DNA from: Gliomastix tumulicola
Lineage: Eukaryota > Ascomycota > Sordariomycetes > Hypocreales > Bionectriaceae
Direction of reading: 5' to 3'
NCBI GenBank assembly: GCA_001599755.1
Contig: BCHX01000006.1
Span: 310,001 to 374,000 of the forward strand
Length of the DNA: 64,000 bases
Every line of letters begins with the position of its first letter. Within the stretch, counting starts at the first letter, position 1. Positions 42,324-54,217 of this stretch are shown piece after piece. The notes beneath the pieces are model-generated. The model was not told the DNA's origin. It did not search any database and saw only the letters and a list, made by a program, of their open reading frames with translations. A program made the position numbers and the translations under genes.

Positions 42324-43300
42324 ACAGATGTGGTCGTAGCTTGACAATCCATGGCATCGGCCATGAGGTACGGCAGCTCAATATCACTACCCTAGACCTG
42401 ACTTTTTTTCACGTCCAACTTGCTTCACGGTTACGTAGCTCTGGGATTTTCTATTTTCGGATTTTAGAAATGGCGCAATTTAAGAAAATTCGTGGTCTTT
42501 CGATTTAGCTGAATTTTTCCTGCAGTCCTTTAGTGATATTGGTGTCATATAATGCCACATAACCAATTACGAAGGATATCAACATGACTAGGAGGAAAAC
42601 TCAGCCGGAAAACGTCGTGATGCTAACTTGAGGCTCCGTGAATACCTCCACTTTCCGACCAGTCGCGTCCATCTCCCGAGCGCCCGACGCCGAGAAAACA
42701 CCATTGAAAAAACCATCGGAGCCCCAGGAGAACAATCCCTCGATTCAAAGCCCCTGTGACCAGCCGTAGGAGCGCATCCCGCACCGAGTCATGTGCCCAG
42801 TCCACGCGTACCAAAGGTTCCCGGCCGCCGGTCCGCTATCTCCTCCGCCGTCCGGAGCTGCTGTCAGCCAAGTTAGCCAAGTCAGCCGACTCGTCTCGCG
42901 ACGTCCTACGCCCCCTCACATCGTCCGTAGGTTCATGGGGGGGTGGTTTTCCGTCTCAATGGCGATCGGGCTGTTCGGGACGTCTTGCCCGCTCGGAGTT
43001 TCGCGACGAGAGCGCGCTCGGATATGATTGAGTCCGATGAAAAGAGATGAAGGCAGGGAGGAGCAGAAGAAAAAAGTAAGGTTCGTTTTCTACCTTCTTT
43101 GTTTACCTAGCCCGCTGGTAGAGACAGGTGGTAGATCTTCCTCGTTCTTGTTTCCTGCTTATGTCCTTATATTCGACGTCCGTTCTCAGCCCCGACCTCC
43201 AATTCACTGCTCGTGCTCTTGTCCTTCACCCTTTGATCCCTTCCCTCTCTCCCTCTTCTTTTCCCCCCTTCCTTATTCCCATCTACTAGCCATCCACACG
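42324..43300. other. Intergenic, promoter of the GH88 gene
   Basis: 977 bp. The left part (42400-42560) is AT-rich; the right part (43080-43290) is pyrimidine-rich, as is common just upstream of fungal start sites. No gene supported. Confidence 0.45.
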
Positions 43301-45002
43301 ATGTCACCGTTTGCAACCGAGCCGTTAGAGTCAGACGTCCTGCCGCGAAAGCAGCCGGACCAGGGCGCAGGCGCACCACCGCTGACCAACGGCTACGCCG
43401 CCAAACAGAATGTGAATGTCACCCCCAGCCACAATGACGGCCGCCCCAACGGCCGGCTGGAAGATGGCTTCGTGGACGGGCCTCTCGCGGTGCAGAGCAT
43501 AACGCAGCTGTTCGAGTCCAGCCTCCTGCAGCGGCTATACTCGGACTCGGTAGAGGCTAAAATCTGGGCCACGGCGGCCAAGGGCTCGAACCAGGTAAGG
43601 AACGGGAACGGGCGACGCTATCCTGGAACTTTGACAAATCGTACTGACACGACAAGGCCACCCCCCCTCAGTACTTCCCCGAGTACACGAGGCCGGGCGG
43701 TACCGACTACGTCTACAGAGACCTGAGCTTCTGGACGTCGGGCTTCTTCCCGGGGAGCATGTACCTGCTGCTGGAGAGACGGGCTCTCTACCCGCGGCTG
43801 TCGACGCCGAGCAGCCACCGACCTCATCACATCCAGCTAAAGTGAGTGTGGTAGAGCCCCCCCTTCTTCATGATCTTCATGTCTAACCAGACGTCAAGGA
43901 ACTCCTGCAGCTGGTGGACAGAGAACCTCCACCAGAACGCCACGCTCAAGGGCACGCACGACCTCGGCTTCATGATCATGCCCTGGGCGTCGCGTGCGTG
44001 GAAGCTGCACGGCGACGTGCGCGCCCTCGAGACGATGAAGACGACGGCGCAGACGCTCTTCGACCGGTATGACCCCAAGGTCGGCTGCATCCGGTCCTGG
44101 GACACGTGCAAGACGAAGAAGTACAACTTCCAGGACACGAGCGCCGACTACCTCGTCATCATCGTGAGTCTGATCCCACCAAATACAATATTCACTGCGT
44201 GCTGACTAGCCTCTAGGACAACATGATGAACCTCGACCTCCTCTTCTTCGTCGCGCAGGAGACCGACAACACGGCCATGCGCAACGTCGCCATCGAGCAC
44301 GCGCGCAAGAGCGCCAGAGCCCACATCCGCGAGGACGCGTCGACGACGCACCTCGTCGTCTTCGACCCGGCCACGGGCGCCATCAAGGACAAGCTCACGA
44401 ACCAGGGCTTCTCGCACACCTCGTGCTGGGCGCGGGGCCAGGCCTGGGCCATCGCGGGCTTCGCCGAGACGTACCAGTGGACGCGGCTGGACGAGTTCCT
44501 GGCGACGGCCCGGGCGACGGCCGACTATTTCCTCAGGCGTCTCCCCGCTTCGGGTGTTGCGCCCTGGGACTTTGACGCGTACGACCAGGCCGCGGACAAG
44601 AGCACGCAGCCGCCGGACACGAGCGCGACCATGATCGCCGCGTACGGCTTGCTGCTCATCCACAAGGCCGTCATCGCCAGGGGCGAGCACTCCCCCTACC
44701 TCAGCGCGGCGCTGACCATGGCCAACGCCGTGGCCTCGGGCCATCTGAACGAAGCGGCCCGGTACGAGGTCCGGCAGTCCAGCATAGAGACCGTCGAGCA
44801 CGGCGTGACGAGCCTCGGCGACGAGATCCACGCCGTCGGCGGCGAGGGCGACACGATCCTCAACGGCGCGACCATCAACAACTATGAGTTCGCGCCGCGG
44901 CGGTGGGCGGACCACGGCCTTGTATACGCAGACTATTACTTCTTACTCTTTGGCAACGAGCTGCTTAGAACGGATCTGGGGAGTTTGCTCAGCATCCATT
45001 AG
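43301..45002 (+). CDS. Glycoside hydrolase family 88 protein (unsaturated glucuronyl hydrolase type)
   Basis: Model join(43301..43594, 43657..43841, 43911..44163, 44217..45002), about 505 aa. The alpha/alpha-barrel motifs are clear: DLSFWTSGFFPGSMYLLLER, WWTENLHQNATLKGTHDLGF with the first catalytic Asp, and DTSADYLVIIDNMMNLDLLF with the second. Further on are HTSCWARGQAWAIAGFAETY and DTSATMIAAYGL. The enzyme removes unsaturated uronic acid from the ends left by polysaccharide lyases. I placed the third exon at 43911 because it joins QLN to WWTENL; an acceptor at 43890 would break the frame. The N-terminal about 60 residues are polar and without a clear signal peptide. Confidence 0.9.
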
Positions 45003-45029
45003 AACGCGGAAGAAAGCGTGGTATCATCG

Positions 45030-45118
45030 TGATACATAGCGTATCATAGCAAGCGTATCATAGCAAGCACAGCATAGCATAGCACAGCATAGCATAGCAT
45101 AGCACAGCATAGCATCGC
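45030..45118. repeat. Short tandem repeat of agcatagc-type units
   Basis: Imperfect 5- and 10-nt units (catag, cacag, catagcaagc) repeat just after the GH88 stop. Probably a microsatellite in the 3' region. Confidence 0.85.
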
Positions 45119-45178
45119 GTAGGATATTAGATCAATTGTACTTTTTTTTTTTTGTGCCGGGACCTTAGTTTTCCTTCA

Positions 45179-47843
45179 TCATCCTGCTTGAAATGCCTGT
45201 TGGGAGTACATACTGATCCTCTGGTTGGGCAGAAACGTCCCGTCGAGGTAGGCACTAATGTCCTCCAGACTGCCGTCCCCCTGGCTGCTCCCATCCCCGA
45301 GGCGCCCCGAGCCCAGCCCCATGTCCGGGTATCCGTACAGGCCCTCGTTACTGATGATGGTCGGGGCAGGGGGAGGGGCGCTATGGTTAACCCCCCCGCC
45401 CTTTTGTCCCGCGGCGTCCAGGGACTGGAAGGCCTGGGGCAGGGGTGGGAAGGCGAGGGAGATGCTGTCTGGGGATCCTTCCGTGTTGACGGAGATGGAT
45501 GCGTTTCTGGGGCTCCAGCCGGTCTGCTGGCCGCCGCCGCCGCCCATGCCCTGTGCTCCGCCACCGAACTCGCCCCCCGTGTCGACGCGGATCTGGTGGT
45601 CTCTCAGAGCAGCGCCGAACGAGGTCCCGTTGCCCATCTCCTCGGAGTACGCCGCCCGCCGGATGTCAAACGTCGTCGTGCCCAGGTCTCTCGCCTGGCT
45701 CAGCCGGGAGGCGAACTTGGATGCCAGGTCGGAGCTGCGCGTCGATGGCGTGGCCGACGATTTGCCGTTCCACCGGTTGGAGATCTCCTGCAGACTCGAC
45801 ACCAGGGAGTCGAAGGACGTCGTGGCTAGCGGGATCTGGAAGAAGGTGGCGTGGGCGAGCAGCATGCGTCCGCAGACGAAGAGGCAGAAGGCGAACTGGT
45901 GGTTGGCGAGGAAGCGCGAGTTGCGGAGGAAGTGCTCCGCGATGGTGGCGACCTCGACGGCGGCCGCCATGCACGTCTCGGCGCTGGACTGCGAGGGCAG
46001 CTTGATGGCCGTCGAGCGCTGCCAACCCGCTGAGGGGTAGGCGATGCCCTGGTGGAGGAGGACGACGGCCGTGTTGTGTGTGATGTGGGCGAGGGTGAGG
46101 TTCGGGTCCATGTTGCCGTCTGCGTTGACGGCGCACGCCTCTCGCCAGCGCTCGGGGAGGAAGACCTTCCATCTGGGGGGTGTGTTAGTTGCATAGAAGT
46201 GTTAGACTCGTGCGGTGGTGACTCACTGTATCAGCCGGAGATCGAGCTGCTTGAACCGCATCAGCCAGATCTGCACCTGCTGCGGCTGTGAAATGTCCAC
46301 CATCTGCTGCAGGAAGAACGACGTGACGAGGCTCAGGCTCTCAGTCGCCTCAATGGCATAGGCGAACCCTCCCAGCGAGTACTGGTCCTGCGTCTCAGGC
46401 CGCACATCCGACAGCACGGACTCGACCGGCCCCGACTGATCAGAGACGCCAAAGTACGGTGCCTGATGGTCCAGACGCTGGCCGGCCTCCCACAGACTGC
46501 CCTCACAGGGGAGCCGTCGACGGGCATCCGCGCTGGTGAGTGACAGATTCCACCCCGTCGAGATGCTGCAGAAGCGGTCCATGAGAAAGACGTTCCAGAA
46601 GACGCGGCGCCGCTCCTCCTCCTCGCACCAGTTGGTCGGCGGCGGGAGGAAGGCGATCCTGCTGATGACGCCGTTGGACGCCGCTTCCAAGTGAGCAAGA
46701 TCCCCCTCCTCGATGCCGAGCTGCAGCTGCTCGGCCGTGCGCGTCATGCTGCCCACGATGGACCACGCAGACGGACCGCGGCCGCCGGCGATGGTGTCAA
46801 AGGCGCAGATGATGAGCGCCTGCAGATTCGCGACGGAGAAGGACTCCATGCTCTGCAGGATGACGGCCTCGCGGCTCCTCTTGCTCAGCAGCGCGCGCGC
46901 GTCCGCGTCACCGAGGCGCGGGTCGTCGGAGAAGCGCACGCAGAGCGACGTGATGGCGTTGAGGATGGACGCGTTGGCGCGCCGGCGCTCCGGGTCGGCC
47001 ATGTCGCGGCGGAAGTTGGTGACGTGCAGCATCGGGATCCAGGGGTGGATGCGCTCGAAGTAGATGTCGACGAGGGAGTCGACGAGGTCGTCCGGCGGCG
47101 GCGGTGATGACTGAGCCCAGCCAGAAGCACCGAGACGGTCGTCGACGTCGACTCCTCGCTTGCGCTTGGGCTGTCTTGATGAGGACGACGACGGGTTGAA
47201 GACGGTGCTGACGGGACGCGGGTTGGACTCGCCGCTGCCGATGGCCACGAGCGACGTGCGCAGCTCCGACGCGCTCTCCTGGAGCGACTTGCTGGAGAGG
47301 AGCGTCGGCGTAGGGCTCTCGGTCGACGCGTTGCTGCCGGGGCCGGCGCCGCCCTCCATGTGCCGCCAGACCTGCTGCCAGACCATGCTCTGGCCCATGA
47401 ACATGTTCTCGAGCGTGGTCAGGCGCTGCGTGAGGTTCTCGATGGCGCCCACGCGCATCCCGGGCTTGTTCTTGGCATCGTCGTAGATGCACTCGGCGCC
47501 TGGGGGCGGGCATATATATCTTAGTACGTACTGGACAGGGAAGAGACAGAAAGACAGTGCGGAGTGGCGAGGCTTACGGTTCTTCTCGCATTGCGAGCAC
47601 GGCTGCTTACGCGAGCATTTCGCCTTCTTCCTCCGGCAGGCCTGGCATCTGGATTTGTTGTTAAGAAGAGTAAAGTGCAGCATCCGCAGACGTAGCTTAC
47701 GCTGGTCCCTCGTCCTTGGAGACGGCATTCCACTTGCGCCGCCGCGCAGTGTCGTTGTTCGGCCGTCCACTATTGTTGTCCACACTCGAGTCGGACATGT
47801 CGCCCTCCCCGGACTCGTGCTCGTCCTCAGCGTGGTTCTGCAT
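45179..47843 (-). CDS. Zn2Cys6 transcription factor
   Basis: Model complement(join(45179..46172, 46227..47499, 47578..47648, 47701..47843)), 826 aa. The cluster CX2CX6CX5CX2CX6C starts at residue 49 and is spread over three exons (CQACRRKKAKC, SRKQPCSQCEKN, RAECIYDD). Only the spliced form is complete. A linker helix (VGAIENLTQRLTTLENMFMG) may dimerise. The middle is a fungal_trans domain (LVDIYFERIHPWIPMLHVTN, FWNVFLMDRFCSISTGWNLS). The C-terminus is Gly/Pro/Ser-rich. An acidic stretch (EDEHESGEGD) precedes the DNA-binding region. It is convergent with GH88 and divergent from the MFS transporter, and could regulate either; no target is known. Confidence 0.9.
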
Positions 47844-49491
47844 CGCGTTTTTCTTCCTGTGGCGTGACGTCGGCGAAACAGATTTTTTGCTGCAGCAGCA
47901 GGATGGGGACGTGAGAAGCTGAGACAAGCAAGCTGAGACGAATGACGATGCCTGCTGCTTTTTACGACCGTCAATCAGATTGGAGAAAACCAGGGAATCA
48001 ACCGAAACCGAACCACCCCCTTCCCGCGCTGTCAGAGAGAGACGGACAGTGGGCCTTTGGGGGCGTTCGGCTTCAGTTCTTTGTGGAGGGGGAGGACGGC
48101 AGAGTCCTGGCCAATCTCGCATAAGAGAAAAGGGGGGACGTGGCTGCTAGTGTTTCCTTCAGAGGCGCTCCCTAGCTGCTTCCAGTGCTTCCAGAGCGCC
48201 ATTCTGGGCTGGCTAGTATGATTAGCTACCCAACCGTCGGGTCATTTCAGTGCGTCCTTCCTTCTCCGCACGAGCGAGGGACGACGGTGACCTTCTAGGC
48301 CATCTTTTACTTTATGTGGCTTAAGCATCCCATGACCACGGGGATTCTGCTCCTCTCCAATGATCCATCTTCTGGCCTTTCCTGCAGCCATGCACGCAGG
48401 GTTTTGGCCGGCTTGCCGACGGTTATTTCGCCTACTCCTTACTCGTACTGAAGGGGGGTGCTGGGCTGCGACTCTCCACCAATGACACGGCCAGTCCAAG
48501 TTCCCCTTGCTGAAATAACAGGCGGTCTAGTTAGGTAATAATACTGACTATCCACGTTATTGGGGCGGCAGAGACGAAACACAAAAAAAAAAAAAAAAGC
48601 CAGCAGCCACGCCACACCTTCTAGACCGTCACACTATCGCGACCCCAAAATCCTTTCCCCGCACAGCGGCTGGCAGAAACACGAGACCTGCCCATGGGGT
48701 TCGATTTCGCGGGAGAAGACCGAGGAAACAACGAGGCGGATTGAGACTTTTTCAATTCTCGTCTTCTCGGGGCGCCACGGGGAAGAAGCTGAGCAGTGCT
48801 CGGACATCGGCTCCTGTTCTCTCCCCTGCTCCAAAGTCCATCTCCTGCACACCCGAACAACTGGGGGTTCCCCCCCCGCACGAAAGGGGAGCAAGTGCAC
48901 ACTAGTGAGTGCGTGAAAACCCCGCCGGGCCATTCGCCGGACCGCGCTCCGTCGCTTTGGGGGAGGAAGAGAGTTTTGGCGTCTGACTCGCCTGCACTGG
49001 CTCTGCAAACTGTAACTTGGGGCGCTCCCTCTATCCTCTGGGGGTGGCGTGGAATCGTGGAGTTTGACACCAGCAGCACCACGCCCCGGGGCTCATTCCG
49101 ACAGCTCACGCGATGGGATCTGGGGAACGCAGCAGCGTGGTACGATGCACAGCTCGCCTCCGTCAACCGATATCTGGGGGTCTCTTGTCTCTTCGTTCAC
49201 GGCCTCGGTCTGAAAGGGTATAAGACACCTGCGCGCGCGCGCTGCGGCCCTCGAACCTGACAGCTAGGTCACATTCGGATCCCACCACGCCGATCCCTGT
49301 GTCTAACTAGGAAAAACATCCCTGAAATAAACCGGCATCGACGCGCGCCTACTGGCCTTTCTTCGTCGTCGTCGTCTTTTCAACCGAAGCCGAGCCTCAT
49401 TTCGCTTAAAGATCCAGCCAGACTGTTCTTCGCGCGCGTGAGTTAGTCAGTCAGTGAGAGAGAGAAAGAAAAGAAAAAAAAATCTTTCGCC
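47844..49491. promoter_or_regulatory. Long divergent promoter region between Zn2Cys6 factor and MFS gene
   Basis: 1648 bp. Open frames on both strands overlap each other and show no domain. It includes a run of A at about 48583-48598 and CA/GA-rich leader sequence near 49450-49480. It probably holds both promoters and long 5' leaders. Confidence 0.45.
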
Positions 49492-51508
49492 ATGGAGAAC
49501 AAGACGAACCACGAGACGGGACACGATGAGATCGTGGTTGCGCCCCCGGCCAACCAGGCTGCGGCGCCTGTCACCGCAGGTGCAGCAGACACGCAGGTGA
49601 GTGCAGTTCAACTGTCTGGAGTCGAAGAGTCGAACATAACGTTAACAACGGAACCCCCCCAAACACAACAGACCGCTGCCTACGCCTCCGAACAGCCCGT
49701 CTACATCGACCCCAAGACCAACAAGAAGCTCTTCTGGGCCATCAACCGCCGCGTCCTCGTCTGCATGCTGGGCACCTACTTCTGCCAGTCGCTCGACAAG
49801 GGCACGCTGCAGTTCTCCTCCGTCATGGGCATCAAGGACGACGCCCACCTCAACGACGGCCAGAAGTTCCCCTGGCTCGGCACCATCCTCTACATGGGCG
49901 TCCTCGCCGGCGAGTACCCGACCAACTTCCTGCTGCAGAAGCTGCCCACCGCCAAGTACCTGGCCGCCAACATCTTCCTCTGGGGCGCCGTCGTGGCGTG
50001 CTCGGCGGCCGCCAAGAGCTTTGCGCCGCTGATGGTTGTGCGCTTCTTCCTTGGTTTCTTCGAGGCTGTGGTGCAGCCGGCCTTCATTCTAATGTGAGTT
50101 GTTTCTCGTCTTTGAGTGTATGGGAACTGGTTGCTAACCGTGGACATGTAGGACTTCGATGTGGGCAAGTAACCTCCACGATAACAGCCGATATGGTGAT
50201 GATAGACTACTAACGACACCTTTAGTACACCAAGGATGAGCAGATCATGCTCACTTCGTTCTGGTACTGCATGCAGGGTCTCCAGCTGATGGTACGAGTC
50301 TCCCCCCCCCCCCACCAGTCACCCACATCCTCTAACCTGATATCCCTCTCCAGATCGGTGGCATCATCGCCTGGGGCATCACCCACTACGAGAACGGCAT
50401 CATCTACTCCTGGCAGCTCCTCTTCATGGTCCTCGGCATCGCCACCTGCCTCTGGGCCGTCTTCGTCGGCTGGTGGCTGCCCGACTCCCCCATGACCGCC
50501 AAGTGCTTCAGCGAGGAGACCAAGCGCCTCATGGTCGAGCGCGTCCGCGCCAACGAGACCGGTATCCAGAACAGGACTTATAAGAAGTACCAGATCGTCG
50601 AGACCGTCAAGGACCCCATCATCTGGTGCTACGTCATGCTCCAGATCACGTCGACGCTCGTCATCGGTGGTCTCGGTGTCTTCTCCGGTCTGATTATCAA
50701 GTCGTTTGGCTTCACGTACCTGCAGACGCAGCTGCTCAACATCGCGCAGGGTGGTCTCACCATCATTATCATGGTTGGCAGTGCTTTTGTGGTCAAGAAG
50801 ACGAAGCAGACTGCGCTCGTCATGCATGTGAGTACTTGCCCGTCTCGTCCTCGAAATCATTTACAAAGCTAACAAGTTGTAGGGTCTTACTATGTTTGTG
50901 CCCCCCCTACGCTGCATTCTGTCTGTTCCCTGTATGTTCCCGAAGCTAACTTGGTAACACGACAGTCTCCCCATCATCGGCACCGCCATCATCTACTCCA
51001 TCCCGCCCAACACCGACAACAAGATCGGTCTCCTCTTCGCCTTCTACTGCACGCAGTTCTACCTCGCCGAGGGTAACCTGATCTTCTCCCTCCTGTCCCG
51101 TAACGTCGCCGGACAGACCAAGAAGTCCACCACCCTGACCATCACCTTCGTCGCCTGGGCTGCCGGCAACATGACCGCGCCTCAGGTAAGGCCCTTCCCC
51201 CCTCCATGACCCTTCATGCATGAACCAAGACTGACTGGTCCTTCCCCCAGATCTTCCGCGACTCCGACGCCCCCCGCTACAAGCACGGCTTCACCGCCCA
51301 CTTCTGCCTCTACGTCCTCTTCAACATCGTCCTCGTCGTCATGCGCATCCTCCTCACCCGCAGGAACGCGCAGAAGCGTGCTGCCGCGGCGGCCAGCGCC
51401 GGCGCCGAGAACACGGCCGAGGGCTCCAACGACGAGAAGATCACGCACAGCTACGCCTTTGACGATCTGACGGACAAGGAGAACCCGGACTTCCGCTACG
51501 AGCTGTAA
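49492..51508 (+). CDS. MFS transporter, allantoate permease (Dal5) type
   Basis: Eight-exon model join(49492..49596, 49672..50093, 50152..50164, 50226..50291, 50354..50827, 50883..50893, 50966..51185, 51251..51508), 522 aa. After a polar N-terminus come membrane helices of the anion:cation symporter family (YFCQSLDKGTLQFSSVMGI, EYPTNFLLQKLPTAKYLAAN, RFFLGFFEAVVQPAFILMTS). The mid-loop is GWWLPDSPMTAKCFSEETKR. Two tiny exons of 13 and 11 nt are needed to keep frame. The first ends in a GC donor (GCAAGT at 50165), giving SMWYTKDEQ; the second links VMH to GLTILPIIGTAIIYSIPP. It probably imports a small carboxylate, ureide or vitamin-like anion at the plasma membrane. It is not a sugar or quinate permease by sequence. 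Confidence 0.9.
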
Positions 51509-52625
51509 GCTGCGAGTGGGCAGCTCTGCTTGTTTTTTTGGTGGTCTCTGCATACATGGATTGCGTAGATGCGTACATACAAGAACAGTGGTGGGAATAG
51601 CGAGGGCTTGAGACGCAGGTCTCGTGTTTACTTAGTCTGATATAGCGTCGTTTGAACACATATTTGACAGCAAGAGTAGTCATGTATATCAAAAAGACCC
51701 TTTCCCACGGAGCCGATTTTCCTCCAATAATTCTGGTCTAGACCCTAGGCTAATTCAGCTTGAGGTTCGGCATTTACGCGGTGCTCGTGTCACCTTCCAT
51801 TGGAGGAAAAGAGCCAGCTCCAGTGTGCTGACAGCGAATATTCGTCCCCAAAAGAGAAGTCGCCGACCAGTCTCACCTCAGCTTGGGGCCTCTCAGGGCG
51901 TCTCACACGCCTGAACCACACGAACGTGGGCGCAGCTCACACAGGCCACCAAGACCAAATGGCGCATCTTTCGACATCTCAACGTGAGGCAATGTGGCGC
52001 TGCGATCTGACTTGCATTTTTTACGGCGCCTCATTCCAGCAGCCGTTGGTAAAATCGGCACATACGAAATGCCTGTTTCTGCGTAACTGACCTTTGTCGA
52101 GTAAGCCACCACTCACACCGAGTCAGCCTTTAGTCCCAATGCAGCGTTAAGAATATCATATGAATGTGCACACCGGTTCGGTCGGCATTATAATTTGCCA
52201 AGAGGTCGCCGTAGGGCTAAGGCATCCATTTCAGCAACCTGAGACTATTCGTTGCGTTGACTGTACGACCTGCCAAAGTCGGCCTTACAGTCTGGCTTCT
52301 TCTGCCTTGCCTAGACCTGCAGCTAATGAATGGAAAGCCGAATATTGGGTCCATATTGGTTCAACACGGCAGTCATGAGGGATAGCAGTCAACATGAGAC
52401 TGCTGGTTTTGAAAGAAACGACCAAAACGGGACAATTGCCTCTCCCCGGGCCTTTTCACACGTTGCATAACTGAGCATCATCGAGTAGCAACTCCGTGAA
52501 GCCTTCATTCTCGTATAAGAGGGTGAAGTGCCCGCCCTCCAAGTGCCTGCAAAACAACCCACCACCACTCAGCAAAGGCCACCGTCATTGGCATCAACAC
52601 TCCCGACAGCTCCAATACCGCCAAC
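51509..52625. other. Intergenic, promoter of the GH16 gene
   Basis: 1117 bp, no supported gene; only short frames. Confidence 0.45.
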
Positions 52626-53477
52626 ATGCTCCTCCAACTCGCCACCGCATCCCTTCTTTTTCTCGGAGGAGCGCTCGCCGCGCCTCCTGAGCTCTCCGGC
52701 TACCGCCTCGTCTGGAACGATGACTTCGTCGGCAACCAGGGCGTGGCCGCGGACTCGACCAAATGGATGTACGTGACCGGCCTCGGCAACTCCAACGGCG
52801 AGGTCCAGACCTACACCAAGGACCCGGCCAACGCGCACCTCTCGGGCGACGGCCAGCTGTACATCATCCCCAAGAAGACCGGCACCTCCTGGACGTCGGC
52901 GCGCCTCGAGACCCGCGGGTCGTGGTCCTGCCCGTCCCAGAAGGCCATGGTCTTCCAGTCCGAGATCTGGATCCCCGACTTCACGGGCAGCCCGGCCCAG
53001 TTCGCCGGTCTCTGGCCCGCCTTCTGGGCCAAGGGCGTCTCGAACCGCAACGGCGTGAGCTGGCCCCAGTGCGGCGAGTGGGACATCCTCGAGACGGTCA
53101 ACAAGGTCAGCAACTCCAACTACGGCACGCTGCACTTCCTCGACGCCAGCGGCAACCACGACGGCCACTTCAGCCGCGGCGTGCAGTACCAGGGCGGGAG
53201 CTACCACACCTGGGCCTTCAAGGTCGACCGGCGCGGCGGCGGTGACTGGCAGACGGACGCCCTGGTCTGGTATCTTGATGGGCTGGAGTACTTCCGCGTG
53301 ACGGGGAGCCAGGTCGGCACGCTGCAGCAGTGGAAGGAGCTGGCGTGGCAGCCGTACTTTATCATTCTGCAGATGGCGGTTGGTGGCAGCTGGCCGGGCA
53401 ATCCCACTGGAAACACGATCAGCGGGTACGACGCCTCTATGAGGGTTCGCTACACTGCTGTTTATGAGTCGACATAG
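52626..53477 (+). CDS. Secreted glycoside hydrolase family 16 protein
   Basis: Single exon, 283 aa. The signal peptide (LLQLATASLLFLGGALAAP) predicts secretion. The jelly-roll catalytic domain has the GH16 motif with two Glu and one Asp (CGEWDILETVN); the first Glu is the nucleophile and the second the acid/base in the family. Aromatic subsite residues occur in LWPAFWAKGV and in the WYLDGLEYFRVTG and QPYFIILQMAVGGSWPGNPT blocks. The latter resemble bacterial-type laminarinases and other beta-1,3(4)-glucanases. Substrate is probably a beta-1,3-containing glucan, but GH16 also covers other galactans. No intron, which is unlike most of its neighbours. Confidence 0.93.
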   Translation: MLLQLATASLLFLGGALAAPPELSGYRLVWNDDFVGNQGVAADSTKWMYVTGLGNSNGEVQTYTKDPANAHLSGDGQLYIIPKKTGTSWTSARLETRGSWSCPSQKAMVFQSEIWIPDFTGSPAQFAGLWPAFWAKGVSNRNGVSWPQCGEWDILETVNKVSNSNYGTLHFLDASGNHDGHFSRGVQYQGGSYHTWAFKVDRRGGGDWQTDALVWYLDGLEYFRVTGSQVGTLQQWKELAWQPYFIILQMAVGGSWPGNPTGNTISGYDASMRVRYTAVYEST

Positions 53478-53860
53478 GCGGCTGTGTGGCTGCGTCATTG
53501 ACTCCCTCAATCTTGACAATGTACCTATTTTCTACAGGTCTATCGGTGGTTATGCTGTGTAGTTGCGTGATAGCACGCACGGGTAGATCAATTAAGAAGT
53601 CTTGATTTTGGTTTAATTCACGAGCGACTTCCCGGAAACTGCTCTCCAGACCACCAAGCCCCGTAGGAGGAGTCTTCGCCGCCTTGAGGCATGCATCAGA
53701 ATTGACTAAATCGACGGTCTGTCCATCGAGACACCAGGGCAGCCTCCTTCTGCTTCCATATTTGGCCGTCGTGATTCTCCTGGAGTCTCTCCCAACCCCT
53801 CTCTCTCTCTGTTTATGGCTGCCGTAGAGGCGATGAGAAGAAGTAGGCGTGATAGTCCGA
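53478..53860. other. Intergenic, convergent 3' ends
   Basis: 383 bp between the GH16 stop and the glyoxalase-like stop. No gene. Confidence 0.45.
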
Positions 53861-54217
53861 CTAGTTCTGGATGAGCCGCAGCAATGTCCCATCAGGGTCG
53901 ATTAGCGCCCCAATGCGCAATCCACTCGATTCCAGCTCTGGTTTGTGTAGGCGAGGCGCACCCGTTCTCCCTTCAGGGATGTCCGCTGCGAGACAGACCG
54001 CATAGAAGGCGTCCAGATCATCGAGCCGCAGGCAGCAGCTGAACCAGCTTGTCAAGGGGTCCAGCTCAGGATGTGGGAAGAACTCAAGCACGATGGTATC
54101 TCGCTTGAGGATCATCCAGCCGTCGTCACGCCATGTCGTTTCGAAGCCGAGTGCATGGTAAAACTGTGCTGTCGCTTCGAAGTCGCGCGATGGGAGGTTC
54201 GGCGTTGAATGGCTCAT
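53861..54217 (-). CDS. Glyoxalase/bleomycin-resistance-like protein
   Basis: Single exon, 118 aa, the usual size of bacterial bleomycin-binding proteins. Start at 54217 (MSHSTPNLPSRDFEATAQFY) because this is the family's first beta-alpha unit. Other signs: ALGFETTWRDDGWMILKRD, IVLEFFPHPELDPLTSWFSC and the end IGALIDPDGTLLRLIQN. Members bind or modify small toxic compounds, some giving resistance to bleomycin-type drugs by sequestration. It has no intron and looks bacterial in style, so gene transfer is possible; I could not test that. Substrate unknown. Confidence 0.87.
   Translation of the reverse strand: MSHSTPNLPSRDFEATAQFYHALGFETTWRDDGWMILKRDTIVLEFFPHPELDPLTSWFSCCLRLDDLDAFYAVCLAADIPEGRTGAPRLHKPELESSGLRIGALIDPDGTLLRLIQN

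Noticed and set aside
45152..46040. Plus-strand frames opposite the Zn2Cys6 gene
   Set aside because: Shadows of a GC-rich coding exon.
49492..51508. MFS gene as the missing quinate permease of the quinate cluster
   Set aside because: Its motifs are of the Dal5/anion:cation symporter type, not the sugar-porter type of qa-y/qutD, and it lies 11 kb from the cluster.
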